Shown here one piece after another: positions 1 to 7,398 of a DNA stretch of 10,080 bases; within the stretch, counting starts at the first letter, position 1; each line of letters starts with the position of its first letter. Position numbers and translations under genes: made by a program. The notes beneath the pieces are model-generated. The model saw only the letters and a program-made list of their open reading frames with translations, was not told the DNA's origin and did no database searches. The stretch is from Spirochaetales bacterium (lineage in GTDB: Bacteria > Spirochaetota > Spirochaetia > Sphaerochaetales > Sphaerochaetaceae), in the NCBI GenBank assembly GCA_012519125.1, contig JAAYQY010000368.1:1-10080 (forward strand), read 5' to 3'.

Positions 1-126
1 CTCAGATTCGGTCTTGCCAGCGTCTTGTCAACCATCCTGATCGTCATCGTCCTCTCCGTTTGGGGTCTGATGCAGGTTGTGGTCCGTGATGACAAGCTCA
101 CCCAGAAATCTATCTCAGCCCGTTAA
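1..126 (+). CDS. ABC transporter permease, C-terminal end (partial)
   Basis: The window opens inside an open frame that runs from base 1 to a TAA at 124-126, giving 41 residues. They form one hydrophobic helix (about residues 5-27, rich in L, I and V) followed by a short polar tail ending in SISAR. This looks like the last transmembrane helix and cytoplasmic tail of a binding-protein-dependent ABC permease. The main support is context: the next gene starts 11 nt downstream on the same strand and encodes the matching type of importer ATPase. The rest of the permease and any substrate-binding protein lie upstream of the window, so the substrate cannot be read here. Confidence 0.7.
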   Translation, partial: LRFGLASVLSTILIVIVLSVWGLMQVVVRDDKLTQKSISAR

Positions 127-137
127 GGTGGTGATCC

Positions 138-1238
138 ATGGAAAAGAAAAGCGTATCGGTAACCCTTGAGCATGTAACCAAGAAATTCAAGGACGTAAAA
201 GGAAAGGCTGATGTCATTGCTGTCAATGATTCTCACTTCGTCATCGAACCGGGAGAGCTGGTAACCTTGCTCGGTCCCTCCGGTTGCGGCAAAACCACCA
301 CCTTGCGCATGATTGCAGGATTCGAGCTTCCCACTGAGGGAAAGATCTACATCGGCAATGAGGAAGTGACCATGCTTCCCCCCAATAAGCGGGATACTGC
401 GACCATGTTCCAGAGCTACGGCCTCTTCCCCCACATGACGGTCTTTGACAATGTGGCCTATGGCCTGAGGCTGAGAAAGGTGGCGCAGGAAGAAATCACC
501 AAACGGGTTAATGAGACCCTCGATTTGGTAGGGCTGGCAACCTATGGCGATCGTGCTCCCTCCAAGCTCAGTGGTGGACAGCAGCAGCGCGTTGCGCTCG
601 CCCGCAGTCTCATCGTCACCCCATCGGTGTTGTTGCTGGATGAACCGCTCTCCAACCTCGATGCACTGCTGCGCGAGCAAATGCGTGTAGAGATCCGCAA
701 GATCCAGAAGGAATTGGGCATCACTGCTGTCTATGTAACCCACGACCGTGTTGAGGCAATGAGCCTTTCAGACCGCGTGGTTGTCATGAAAGATGGGTAT
801 GTACGCCAAATCGGTTCTCCAAGCGAAATCTACGAGGATCCAAACTCCCGCTTCGTTGCCGGGTTTGTAGGGAAAGCCGCTTTCTTCCCCGTCAAGGTCA
901 TGAAGCATGACAAGAAAGTCTGGACTTGCCAGCTTGGGGATAAGGAAGTCCTGGTTGAACGTGCAGCCGATGATGTTGAGGTTGGCAGTGAAGCCGTCCT
1001 CATGGCTCGTCCTGAGTCACTGAGGGTGGTGGAGAGTGGTGCCGGGAAGATTGAAGGAAAGGTCAGGATGAATGTCTATCTGGGCCATAGCCTTGAAGCC
1101 TTCATCAACACATCCTTCGGTGAGGTCCTAGTCCAAATCGACGATCCCCATGCAAAGAAAGTCTTCAAGGAAGGAGAAGCAGTCTCGATAGACTTCACTC
1201 CCGACCGAGTGCGACTTCTGAACAAGAATGATGCCTAA
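138..1238 (+). CDS. ABC importer ATPase, FbpC/PotA/UgpC-type
   Basis: This 366-residue protein is the ATP-hydrolysing subunit of an ABC importer and should act on the cytoplasmic face, docked to the permease encoded just upstream. Visible motifs are Walker A GPSGCGKT (46-53), Q-loop Q92 in [11 protein letters not shown], signature LSGGQ (144-148), Walker B VLLLDEP (164-170) and H-loop H202. Residues from about 245 onward match the TOBE-type regulatory tail of the CUT1/MOI (iron, polyamine, phosphonate) importer ATPases, and the total length is usual for that group. The motif after the H-loop reads THDRVEAM, where THDQ is commoner. The chosen ATG is preceded by AAGGTGG about 6 nt upstream and lies 11 nt after the permease stop, so the two genes are co-transcribed. 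Substrate is undetermined: ferric iron, polyamine, phosphonate and sugar importers all use very similar ATPases. Confidence 0.93.
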   Translation: MEKKSVSVTLEHVTKKFKDVKGKADVIAVNDSHFVIEPGELVTLLGPSGCGKTTTLRMIAGFELPTEGKIYIGNEEVTMLPPNKRDTATMFQSYGLFPHMTVFDNVAYGLRLRKVAQEEITKRVNETLDLVGLATYGDRAPSKLSGGQQQRVALARSLIVTPSVLLLDEPLSNLDALLREQMRVEIRKIQKELGITAVYVTHDRVEAMSLSDRVVVMKDGYVRQIGSPSEIYEDPNSRFVAGFVGKAAFFPVKVMKHDKKVWTCQLGDKEVLVERAADDVEVGSEAVLMARPESLRVVESGAGKIEGKVRMNVYLGHSLEAFINTSFGEVLVQIDDPHAKKVFKEGEAVSIDFTPDRVRLLNKNDA

Positions 1239-1248
1239 GTGATTGAAT

Positions 1249-1275
1249 GCAGGCTGCCTGAAAACGGCAGCCTGC
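1249..1275. terminator. Hairpin between the convergent ATPase and GH28 genes
   Basis: A perfect 10-bp GC-rich inverted repeat (GCAGGCTGCC at 1249-1258, GGCAGCCTGC at 1266-1275) encloses a 7-nt loop. It lies 10 nt after the ATPase stop and 15 nt beyond the GH28 stop. Neither flank carries a long T run (only TTCAT on the plus side), so it is not a textbook intrinsic terminator. It probably ends transcription from both sides or protects mRNA 3' ends. Confidence 0.6.
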
Positions 1276-1290
1276 TTCATGGTTGATCTT

Positions 1291-2652
1291 CTACTCGCTT
1301 ATCTGAACTCCATCTTCCATGCAGAAAGCCTCAGCAACGCCCTCCACTGCCACGTGTTGAAGGGTGCACCCAACATTTCTCAAGCGAAGGCCTCGTCCGC
1401 TTGGATCGGGGAGTCCTGCGTACATCTCGCTTTCGCTGACATCCTGCAGGCCCTCCTTCGCAAGAGAGAAGAAACTGTCCCGTATCACCAAGTTTTTGAT
1501 CGGCTGCTCGGGAAGCCCGACGATGAACGCCGCCGAGGAGGTGCACTCCTCCATGCGACAATTCTCAATAAGGACAGTGTCGATACTGGGAGTAGTTGGG
1601 AGAATGGGCTTGGAGGCGAGGGAGAACTCTTCTGCATCCAGGCTGCCGCAGCGGTAGTACATGTTCAGCGTCAACGCACAGAGGTTTCTTCTCGTCCGGA
1701 TGGCTGAGAAGTGGAGGTTGGAGATTGCTCCGCCCCTGCCACGACGTGTCTTGATCCTGATGCCCCGATCGGTACCATCAAAGAAGCACTCCTGCACCTT
1801 GACCGTATGGATGCCTGCAGCTGTCTCACTTCCGATGACAGCTCCTCCATGGGCATTCTTCACCGTACACCCTTCAATGAGGATGTCATGGGTCGAAAGA
1901 CCTGTGGCAATCCCATCAGGCCCGCTCCCACTCGTGAGGGCTATGCCATCATCGCCGACGTCCACCAAACACTGCTTGATGGTCACAAAGCCACAGGAGT
2001 CGACATCGATGCCATCGGTGTTGGGGGCATCCTTTGGGTTTTCTATCGTCAGGCCCAGCAGAAACACGTTGGTGCTGTAAAGGGGATGGAGTGTCCAGAA
2101 GGGACTGTCCTTGAGGGTAAGGCCATCAAGCTTCACATTGTTGCTCCTGAGGATCTGCAGCAACGGTGGGCGCAAGAACTGGCTTTGGCGCCCTCCTCCC
2201 CCGCCTTGTTGCGTCTCATAACCGGGATTGAGCTCTGCCAGCTCGCGTTCAAGGGGGGATACAGGTCCAAACTGGGAGTTTCTCTTCTCGTTTGCTTTCT
2301 TCCACCACCCGCTCCCGTTGCCATCAAGGAGGCCTTTGCCCTTGAGGATGATCCCATCGCTCTTGGAGATGAGAAAGCAGGGGTGCATGCAGTAACAGTT
2401 CACCCCCTCCCAACGGGATAAGACGGGGCGATATCGCGTTTCATCGTCGATGAAGCGGATGACCGAGCCTTCAGCGAAATCGAGCACGATTCCCGTACCC
2501 TCAAGCACTAGGGGACCGGTGAGGTAGACCCCCTTTTCGATATGCAGCACACCTCCCTCACGAACTGCCTGAAACGCCTTGGCAAAAGCTTGGGTATTGT
2601 CGAACGTGCCATTTCCTTGTGCTCCAAATGCGCTGAGTGAAAACTCCTTCAC
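1291..2652 (-). CDS. Glycoside hydrolase family 28 (polygalacturonase-like)
   Basis: The protein (453 residues from the chosen start) has the right-handed beta-helix and catalytic motifs of GH28, the inverting pectin hydrolases that cut alpha-1,4-galacturonide links. Motifs, numbered from the GTG start, are NTDGID (211-216), GDDG (233-236, paired catalytic Asp), HGG (268-270) and RIKT (299-302). These match the family's NTD, G(D/Q)DD, GHG and RIK signatures. The N-terminal FGAQGNG motif is also typical of the fold. An ATG at 2736 would extend the frame across the divergent gene. I prefer GTG at 2652 because AGGAGAGG sits 5 nt upstream and the family's conserved sequence begins directly after it. 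There is no signal peptide, so it probably acts in the cytoplasm on imported oligogalacturonides or related rhamnogalacturonan pieces, perhaps as an exo-enzyme. The exact substrate is inference. Confidence 0.9.
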   Translation of the reverse strand: MKEFSLSAFGAQGNGTFDNTQAFAKAFQAVREGGVLHIEKGVYLTGPLVLEGTGIVLDFAEGSVIRFIDDETRYRPVLSRWEGVNCYCMHPCFLISKSDGIILKGKGLLDGNGSGWWKKANEKRNSQFGPVSPLERELAELNPGYETQQGGGGGRQSQFLRPPLLQILRSNNVKLDGLTLKDSPFWTLHPLYSTNVFLLGLTIENPKDAPNTDGIDVDSCGFVTIKQCLVDVGDDGIALTSGSGPDGIATGLSTHDILIEGCTVKNAHGGAVIGSETAAGIHTVKVQECFFDGTDRGIRIKTRRGRGGAISNLHFSAIRTRRNLCALTLNMYYRCGSLDAEEFSLASKPILPTTPSIDTVLIENCRMEECTSSAAFIVGLPEQPIKNLVIRDSFFSLAKEGLQDVSESEMYAGLPDPSGRGLRLRNVGCTLQHVAVEGVAEAFCMEDGVQISE

Positions 2653-2657
2653 GATAT

Positions 2658-2665
2658 CCTCTCCT
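2658..2665 (-). promoter_or_regulatory. Shine-Dalgarno that fixes the GTG start of the GH28 gene
   Basis: Read on the minus strand, AGGAGAGG is followed by the 5-nt spacer ATATC and then GTG (2652-2650). It is the only strong ribosome binding site near the N-terminus. It argues against the upstream in-frame ATG at 2736, which lies inside the divergent isomerase coding sequence. Confidence 0.75.
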
Positions 2666-2674
2666 CTCTCTTCC

Positions 2675-2703
2675 TTTACTTTTCCCTGTCGAACGCCTAC
2701 AAT
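2675..2703 (+). promoter_or_regulatory. Promoter of the isomerase-like gene, 6 nt from its ATG
   Basis: TTTACT (2675-2680, 4 of 6 to TTGACA) and TACAAT (2698-2703, 5 of 6 to TATAAT) are spaced by 17 bp. The -10 element ends only 6 nt before the ATG at 2710, so transcription would be expected to begin at or next to the start codon. No Shine-Dalgarno sequence is present in the gap. A leaderless mRNA is the simplest reading, but it rests on the motif match alone. Confidence 0.5.
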
Positions 2704-2709
2704 TTTCCC

Positions 2710-3588
2710 ATGAAACAGATAGGACTCAGAGCCCATGACCTGGGCACATTCGACTCAGCTGAACAGTTGGCCTCGGCCATCGCCGTCTATGGACCTTCCA
2801 TTCCCATCCAGCTGGCCATCCGCAAGGTGCTCAGAAACGCACCCCAGCCCAGCGCGTATACCGAAACCTTCATCAGAACCCTGCACGATGAGCTTGCTGC
2901 CAAAGGCGCCTATGTAGGGGTCTTTGGATGCTACATCAACCCAGTCCATCCAGACAAGGCGATCAGGGACCAGCAACTCACCTCATTCGAACAGCACCTC
3001 AAGTTCGCCAATCTTTTGGGCTGTCCGCTGGTAGGGACAGAAACCGGCTCACTCAATGCCGACTGCTCCTTCCACCCCGACACTGCAGAACCCAAGGTCC
3101 TCGATGTGCTCTACCGCAGCATCGATCGCCTCGTTGAGGCAGCTGCCAAGTATGATGCCATCGTTGGAGTTGAAGCGGTCAGCAAGCAACATACGATCAG
3201 CTCCATCGATCGAATGGCTGCATTGGCCGAAAAGTTTGACACTCCTCACCTCAAGATCATCTACGATCCGGTCAACCTCATCCCTTGGACAGGCCTCACC
3301 GAAAAGGATGGAAGCAGCAGAGGCAAGCCTTCGCTGGAGGCTCAGAGATCGTTTGTCAACGCTTCCCTCGATGCCTTCGGTTCACGCATTGCAGCCCTCC
3401 ATGTCAAAGACTTCCGTCTTGACGCCAACGGCTACAAGATCGGAGATCTTCCATTCGGGGAAGGTGTCTTCGATTGGAAGGACCTCTTCTCCGAACTGAG
3501 AAAGCGGTCGATCGAAGTCCCAGCCTTGCTGGAGAATGCAAATCCTGCGACCTTGGCTGACACCCTTTCGATCCTCTCTACATACTGA
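2710..3588 (+). CDS. Sugar phosphate isomerase/epimerase-like TIM-barrel protein
   Basis: This 292-residue protein belongs to the xylose isomerase-like TIM barrel (AP endonuclease 2) superfamily, which includes sugar and inositol-derivative isomerases, epimerases and dehydratases. Candidate metal-binding residues occur in the expected order at strand ends: E111 in GTETG, E155 in GVEAV, D186 in YDPVN, H231 in LHVKD and E275 in LLENAN. No signal peptide or membrane segment is seen, so it is cytoplasmic. The length is normal for the family. It starts at ATG 2710 with the sequence MKQIGLRAHDLG, a typical family N-terminus, but without a ribosome binding site (see the promoter just upstream). It diverges from the GH28 gene, so a joint role in using pectin- or plant-derived sugars is possible. 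The substrate cannot be assigned from sequence. Confidence 0.85.
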   Translation: MKQIGLRAHDLGTFDSAEQLASAIAVYGPSIPIQLAIRKVLRNAPQPSAYTETFIRTLHDELAAKGAYVGVFGCYINPVHPDKAIRDQQLTSFEQHLKFANLLGCPLVGTETGSLNADCSFHPDTAEPKVLDVLYRSIDRLVEAAAKYDAIVGVEAVSKQHTISSIDRMAALAEKFDTPHLKIIYDPVNLIPWTGLTEKDGSSRGKPSLEAQRSFVNASLDAFGSRIAALHVKDFRLDANGYKIGDLPFGEGVFDWKDLFSELRKRSIEVPALLENANPATLADTLSILSTY

Positions 3589-3591
3589 ACC

Positions 3592-3632
3592 ACGCCAAGA
3601 AAGCGCTCAAGGCTCTTTCTTGACGTGTTTTT
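3592..3632 (+). terminator. Intrinsic terminator after the isomerase-like gene
   Basis: The core stem CAAGAAAG (3596-3603) pairs with CTTTCTTG (3615-3622). It is extended outward by ACG/CGT across one C-A mismatch and inward by GC/GC across one C-T mismatch, and closes on a 5-nt loop. A run of five T follows (3628-3632). It starts 4 nt after the TGA at 3588. The opposite flank has no T run, so it should work for the plus strand only. It also separates this gene from the convergent thymidine kinase gene. Confidence 0.8.
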
Positions 3633-3648
3633 GCACATTTCCGCCCTT

Positions 3649-4791
3649 CTAGAAGAGGAAGGGCTGTGCAAAGGAGACAGGACGCTTGTTGTCGGCGAGA
3701 ACCTTACCCAAATAGGCAGTATCCAGATCAAGTTCTGAAACCAGGCGCAGCAAGAGTTCCTCGGGAACGAGATTCTGTTCACAGAAAAGAAATATCAGAG
3801 CTTTTTCTGCAATGTTCTGAGGCTTGAGTGCATTGAAGAAGATTTCCTCATCCTTGCGCCCACGATACCGCTCGCAAAAGTTCTGGTAGAGCATCGACTG
3901 CCTGATATCCTGCTTGAGTGCATACAGCTCTGTTTTCAGAGGCTTCTCCTCCCCACGAGCAGCAGCTTCCCCCAATGGTTTCAGATGGAAGAAGGTATAC
4001 TCCTTTCCCGGTAGGTAGTGGTGTTCATCACAACGGGCAGCGTAGTTGGGTTCAAGAGAACTGTCTTTGTGCGAATCACCTCCCACGATGATCAGAGGAT
4101 CGAAATAGAGTGCCGGGCACTCCTTTCCTTCCACCTGGTAGTAGCGGTAGGTGTAAAATGCATCGTTGATGCAATCAGGATGCTCACAATAGGCGGTCAA
4201 GGGAATCACATCGGTTGCTATGTCGAGCATCAGGCGAGCCGTTGAATTGAAAAGATCCCTACGGAAGTTGAGGATAAGGGTAGGGAAGATGAACATCACC
4301 CCACGCTCATAACTATGGTTGCGTACCACATAGGCCAGCCGCTCATCAAAGAAAGAAGCCTCATCGATGATGAAGATACCGACAGTAGGATTGTCGGCAA
4401 GCACACGTTCAAGACCGAAGGAGTCCCGAATCTTGGCAATATTCTCCCCACAACTCACGTACCCGCTTCGGTAGCAGAGCGCATCCTCGGGGTAGTCGGT
4501 AAATCGTGATCCATCAATCTCAGAGCGAATGAAGAAGACCTTGCGCCGATCCACCTCACCACTGCTTGTAAGAGAGCGCACCTTCTCACCCTTTTTCTGG
4601 GCGATTGCCGCATCCCTCCAAACCCTGGCTGCAAACTCAGTTTTGCCCGAACCCATGGGGCCGATGAGAAGAACCCTACGTCCGGGCAGAGTAAAATCAA
4701 AATGGGAGAACGTATCATGCACATCCAAGGTAGGAAACCCCAGACTCTTGAGAAAATCAGTTCCCCCACTCTTCTGCTCAATTCGACCCAT
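3649..4791 (-). CDS. Thymidine kinase-like protein, elongated type II
   Basis: The 380-residue protein has the plan of TK1-type (type II) thymidine kinases, which transfer the ATP gamma-phosphate to thymidine or deoxyuridine in the cytoplasm. In order it shows the P-loop GPMGSGKT (44-51), a DEASFF motif (D143, E144; usually DEAQF), a [11 protein letters not shown] segment (171-181) resembling the YGL-x-x-DF region, and a zinc/lasso part with C202, C207, IIVGGD (234-239), Y250, C254 and H257. Family members are usually about 190-230 residues; here extra sequence lies within the core and about 110 residues follow the lasso. The first zinc pair is C-x4-C instead of C-x2-C. The ATG at 4791 has GAGGGG 4 nt upstream and overlaps the end of deoC by 14 nt, so the two are one operon. 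It may be a true kinase or a derived relative with another nucleoside or regulatory role. Confidence 0.75.
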   Translation of the reverse strand: MGRIEQKSGGTDFLKSLGFPTLDVHDTFSHFDFTLPGRRVLLIGPMGSGKTEFAARVWRDAAIAQKKGEKVRSLTSSGEVDRRKVFFIRSEIDGSRFTDYPEDALCYRSGYVSCGENIAKIRDSFGLERVLADNPTVGIFIIDEASFFDERLAYVVRNHSYERGVMFIFPTLILNFRRDLFNSTARLMLDIATDVIPLTAYCEHPDCINDAFYTYRYYQVEGKECPALYFDPLIIVGGDSHKDSSLEPNYAARCDEHHYLPGKEYTFFHLKPLGEAAARGEEKPLKTELYALKQDIRQSMLYQNFCERYRGRKDEEIFFNALKPQNIAEKALIFLFCEQNLVPEELLLRLVSELDLDTAYLGKVLADNKRPVSFAQPFLF

Positions 4792-5443
4792 GCTGCCCCT
4801 CTACGATGGCAATGCCGGCACTAGCCCCGATTCTGGTAGCCCCTGCATCAATCATCGCCTTTGCATCTGCATAGGTGCGTATGCCACCGGAGGCTTTGAC
4901 GCCCATCTCCGGCCCGACAGTCCTTCGCATCAGCTTGATGTCCTCAATGGTAGCCCCGCCGGTGGAGAAGCCTGTGGAGGTTTTCACGAAGTCTGCCCCG
5001 CTTGCCTTGGCAAGTCTGCAGGCCCGAACCTTCTCCTCATCCGTCAGGAGGCACGTTTCGATGATCACCTTTAGGTGAGCACTCCCGCAGGCCGCCTTCA
5101 CAGCGGAAATATCCTCCTGCACCAAGTCATCATCATGGTTCTTCAAATAACCGATGTTGATGACCATATCAATCTCGTCAGCTCCGGCAAGCACCGCCTT
5201 CTTTGCTTCATATGCTTTACTCACAGTGGACATGGCCCCCAAGGGAAATCCAACCACGGTGCACACCATAACCTCGCTCTTTTCCAAAAGCTTGGCGCAT
5301 AATTCGACCCAACAGCTGTTAACACAGACTGATGCAAAGTGATACTGGTCAGCTTCTTTGCAAATCTGTTCAATTTTGTCTCGAGTCGCATTTGCTGCGA
5401 GCACCGTGTGATCGATATACTTGGCGACATCATCTTGTTTCAT
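4778..5443 (-). CDS. deoC: Deoxyribose-phosphate aldolase
   Basis: This class I aldolase (221 residues) cleaves 2-deoxy-D-ribose 5-phosphate to glyceraldehyde 3-phosphate and acetaldehyde, the last step of deoxynucleoside catabolism in the cytoplasm. The family's landmarks are all present: IDHTVL near the N-terminus (10-15), D92 in EIDMVINIG, the Schiff-base lysine K154 in FVKTSTGF, and K183 in GVKASGGIR. The length is normal for the shorter bacterial form. I chose ATG 5443 over the in-frame ATG at 5461 because GGAGGT lies 5 nt upstream of it and the upstream ATG overlaps that site. The downstream thymidine kinase-like gene begins inside its last codons. Pairing salvage and breakdown of thymidine in one operon makes biological sense. 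Confidence 0.96.
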   Translation of the reverse strand: MKQDDVAKYIDHTVLAANATRDKIEQICKEADQYHFASVCVNSCWVELCAKLLEKSEVMVCTVVGFPLGAMSTVSKAYEAKKAVLAGADEIDMVINIGYLKNHDDDLVQEDISAVKAACGSAHLKVIIETCLLTDEEKVRACRLAKASGADFVKTSTGFSTGGATIEDIKLMRRTVGPEMGVKASGGIRTYADAKAMIDAGATRIGASAGIAIVEGQHGSN

Positions 5444-5466
5444 TGGCAACCTCCATGGCATCAGGT

Positions 5467-5495
5467 ACTATAGAAGCTTACTCCAAAATTGCAGT
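5467..5495 (-). promoter_or_regulatory. Probable promoter of the deoC operon
   Basis: On the minus strand, TATAGT (forward 5467-5472, 5 of 6 to consensus) lies 23 nt upstream of the deoC ATG. A weak -35 candidate, CTGCAA, is 17 bp further up. Transcription from here would give a short leader that contains the GGAGGT ribosome binding site. The -35 match is poor, so an activator may help or the element may be misplaced. Confidence 0.4.
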
Positions 5496-5522
5496 GCCTT
5501 CAACGAGAATAGTGGTCCGAGC

Positions 5523-5549
5523 TTGACGAAGGGGAAAGAGCCCTATACC
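5523..5549 (+). promoter_or_regulatory. Possible promoter of the Nudix operon, close to the ATG
   Basis: TTGACG (5523-5528, 5 of 6) is followed after 15 bp by TATACC (5544-5549, 4 of 6), whose end is 8 nt before the ATG at 5558. The spacing is 2 bp short of ideal. No Shine-Dalgarno is found in the 12 nt before the ATG; the nearest purine run, AAGGGGAAAGAG, lies too far upstream at 5529-5540. The arrangement suggests a transcript starting within a few nt of the start codon. Confidence 0.35.
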
Positions 5550-5557
5550 CTAGCACC

Positions 5558-6496
5558 ATGATCCTGAAAACCATCGAACAATACTATACTTGGGCTCTGA
5601 TCGCCATCCTTCTGCTCAACTTCACCCAGCGGAAAATCCCTGGGACCAACAAGAAACGGTTTGCCACCATTTATCTGGCCTCCATTCTCCTGCTCTTTGA
5701 AGTAGGTGTGGTAACCATCCTCGCCAGGGATTGGAATCACAACCTCGCTTGGGGCGTCGCCTTGGTGTGTGTGGCACTGCTCTACTTCCTGAGAGCGAAA
5801 GCCCTTCCGTTCCGTCTGCACTGTGTTGAGTGCAACGCTCGCTTGGATTTCAACCATGTCATTGGCCACGATGACAACCTCTGTCAGTCTTGCTATGACA
5901 AAGCACATCCAGAAGAGGCAGCAAAGCGTGAGGAGAAAGCACAGAAAACGAGCGAGGCCCCTGCAGTTTTGGTGAGCACCGATAAGGATGCCGCCTCGGT
6001 TGACGATATCGACTGGGATGTCTGGGAACCGACGGAAATCTGTGTCATTACGTACCTCTTTCATGGGGATCAAGTTCTGCTCATTGACAAGAAGACAGGG
6101 CTTGGAAAGGGCTTGGTCAACGCACCTGGAGGCCACATCGAGGAAACCGAGACGGCTCTCGAGGCTGCCAAGCGCGAGTTCACCGAAGAGACAGGCCTCT
6201 CTGTCGCCAACCTAAGGATGGTGGGCAAGCTCAACTTCCAATTCCGTGATGGGCTTGCAGAGCGTGGCTATGTCTATTTTGCTGATACCTTTGAGGGGGA
6301 GATGCAGGAAACCGACGAAGCCAGACCCTTCTGGTGCCCGGTCAGCGAGATTCCCTACGACAAGATGTGGGCAGATGACCTGCACTGGCTTCCCCTTGCC
6401 ATGGAAGGAAAACAGTTTGAGGGCTTCTTCATCTTCGATGGCCAGGTGATGGTGGATAAACGCATTGTCCTGGAAGAGGACGATGAAGAAATCTGA
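5558..6496 (+). CDS. Membrane-anchored zinc-ribbon Nudix hydrolase, MTH1-like
   Basis: The 312-residue protein has three parts. (a) Three predicted membrane helices (about 10-22, 36-55 and 63-78); the basic loop 25-34 and basic residues after 78 predict that the C-terminus faces the cytoplasm. (b) A zinc ribbon with C89-x2-C92 and C109-x2-C112. (c) After an acidic/basic linker, a Nudix domain (about 158-305) with a perfect Nudix box from G192 (GHIEETE) through REFTEETGL (206-214), which hydrolyses a nucleoside diphosphate linked to X. Its C-terminal part resembles human MTH1: N188 aligns with N33, W271 with W117, and D273/D274 with D119/D120, the residues that read 8-oxo-purines. Sanitising oxidised dNTPs is therefore a reasonable inference. 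It heads an operon with the reductase, which starts 14 nt inside this gene, and diverges from deoC. The ATG lacks a ribosome binding site. Confidence 0.85.
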   Translation: MILKTIEQYYTWALIAILLLNFTQRKIPGTNKKRFATIYLASILLLFEVGVVTILARDWNHNLAWGVALVCVALLYFLRAKALPFRLHCVECNARLDFNHVIGHDDNLCQSCYDKAHPEEAAKREEKAQKTSEAPAVLVSTDKDAASVDDIDWDVWEPTEICVITYLFHGDQVLLIDKKTGLGKGLVNAPGGHIEETETALEAAKREFTEETGLSVANLRMVGKLNFQFRDGLAERGYVYFADTFEGEMQETDEARPFWCPVSEIPYDKMWADDLHWLPLAMEGKQFEGFFIFDGQVMVDKRIVLEEDDEEI

Positions 6497-7397
6497 GCTG
6501 GGTCTGGGCACCTGGCAGTTCGGACCCTCCCATGGATTTTGGACTGAGGCTGCTGAAGAGACCCCCCAAACCTTGATACGGTTTGCCCTTTCTCACTCAA
6601 TCCGTCACATCGATACTGCCCCTGCCTATGGCAATGGCCTGAGCGAACAACGCATCGGATCAATCCTTGCCTCCCTTCCCAACCGAAGGGAGCTGCATAT
6701 TGCTTCAAAATTCATGCCCAAGACAGTGAAAACTGTCCGACAAGATGTAGAGAAAAGCTTAGGAAGGCTGAAAACCAACTACCTCGACACCCTGTACCTC
6801 CATTGGCCGAGCAGCAGTGTTCCTCTCAAACCTCTCCTTGAGGCTGCTCTCGGGTTGGTTGGAGAAGGCCTTGTGCACTCCCTTGGGCTGTGCAATACCC
6901 CTCTTTCCTTGCTGAAAACACTTGAGGATGTGCCGTTCAACACCCTTCAGATTCCCTGCACGCTGCTTTGGACACGAGACTTGGAAGAGCTGAGAAACTA
7001 TACCAAGCAGCGCTCCATCAAACTGGTTGGTTACAGCCCACTTGGCTTGGGTCTCTTGGGAGGAAACCATCGGGAGAAACCCAAAGACCAGCGTTCATCC
7101 TTCTACGTCTATGACACAGCAGTGTATCCCCACTATCTGCATCTTTTGGATACCATCGAGGATCTTGCCTCCAAGAAAGGGTGTTCACCTGCTCAGGTTG
7201 CTCTTCTTTGGGCACTGAATCAAGAGTTCTCCACCATTTTGGTAGGAGCACGCTCCACAGCCCAGCTTGCTCAGTCGATCGCCTGTTCTGAGCTTACCCT
7301 TGACGAGCAGGAGAAATCGGTGTTGGATGAGATGGCAGGACGCTTGGTCTCCCATGCACCCGCATCCTGTGATAATCTGTTCGGATACAGGTGGTAA
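6483..7397 (+). CDS. Aldo/keto reductase
   Basis: This 304-residue protein is an NAD(P)H-dependent aldo/keto reductase, a soluble TIM-barrel enzyme that reduces aldehydes or ketones or oxidises alcohols. The catalytic tetrad is readable: D44 and Y49 in IDTAPAYG, K76 in ASKF, and H107 in LYLHWP. The N-terminal LGLGTWQFG is the usual first strand. Late motifs LVGYSPLGLGLLGG and TILVGARSTAQL match the cofactor-binding end of the barrel. I chose ATG 6483, with AGAGGA 2 nt upstream, over the in-frame ATG at 6465, which would add MSWKRT. The gene begins 14 nt before the Nudix stop and is followed after 1 nt by the YigZ gene, so translation is likely coupled. The physiological substrate is unknown; aldehydes from oxidative damage would suit the neighbouring Nudix enzyme but are speculative. 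Confidence 0.92.
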   Translation: MKKSELGLGTWQFGPSHGFWTEAAEETPQTLIRFALSHSIRHIDTAPAYGNGLSEQRIGSILASLPNRRELHIASKFMPKTVKTVRQDVEKSLGRLKTNYLDTLYLHWPSSSVPLKPLLEAALGLVGEGLVHSLGLCNTPLSLLKTLEDVPFNTLQIPCTLLWTRDLEELRNYTKQRSIKLVGYSPLGLGLLGGNHREKPKDQRSSFYVYDTAVYPHYLHLLDTIEDLASKKGCSPAQVALLWALNQEFSTILVGARSTAQLAQSIACSELTLDEQEKSVLDEMAGRLVSHAPASCDNLFGYRW

Positions 7398-7398
7398 C

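Noticed and set aside
1711..2421. A 236-codon plus-strand open frame, and other frames inside the GH28 gene.
   Set aside because: It is antisense to GH28, whose product has all catalytic motifs. The frame's translation resembles no domain I know, and it has no promoter or ribosome binding site.
2653..2736. ATG 2736 as the start of the GH28 gene.
   Set aside because: It would overlap the divergent isomerase gene. The added residues are charged, not a signal peptide, and the strong ribosome binding site points to GTG 2652.
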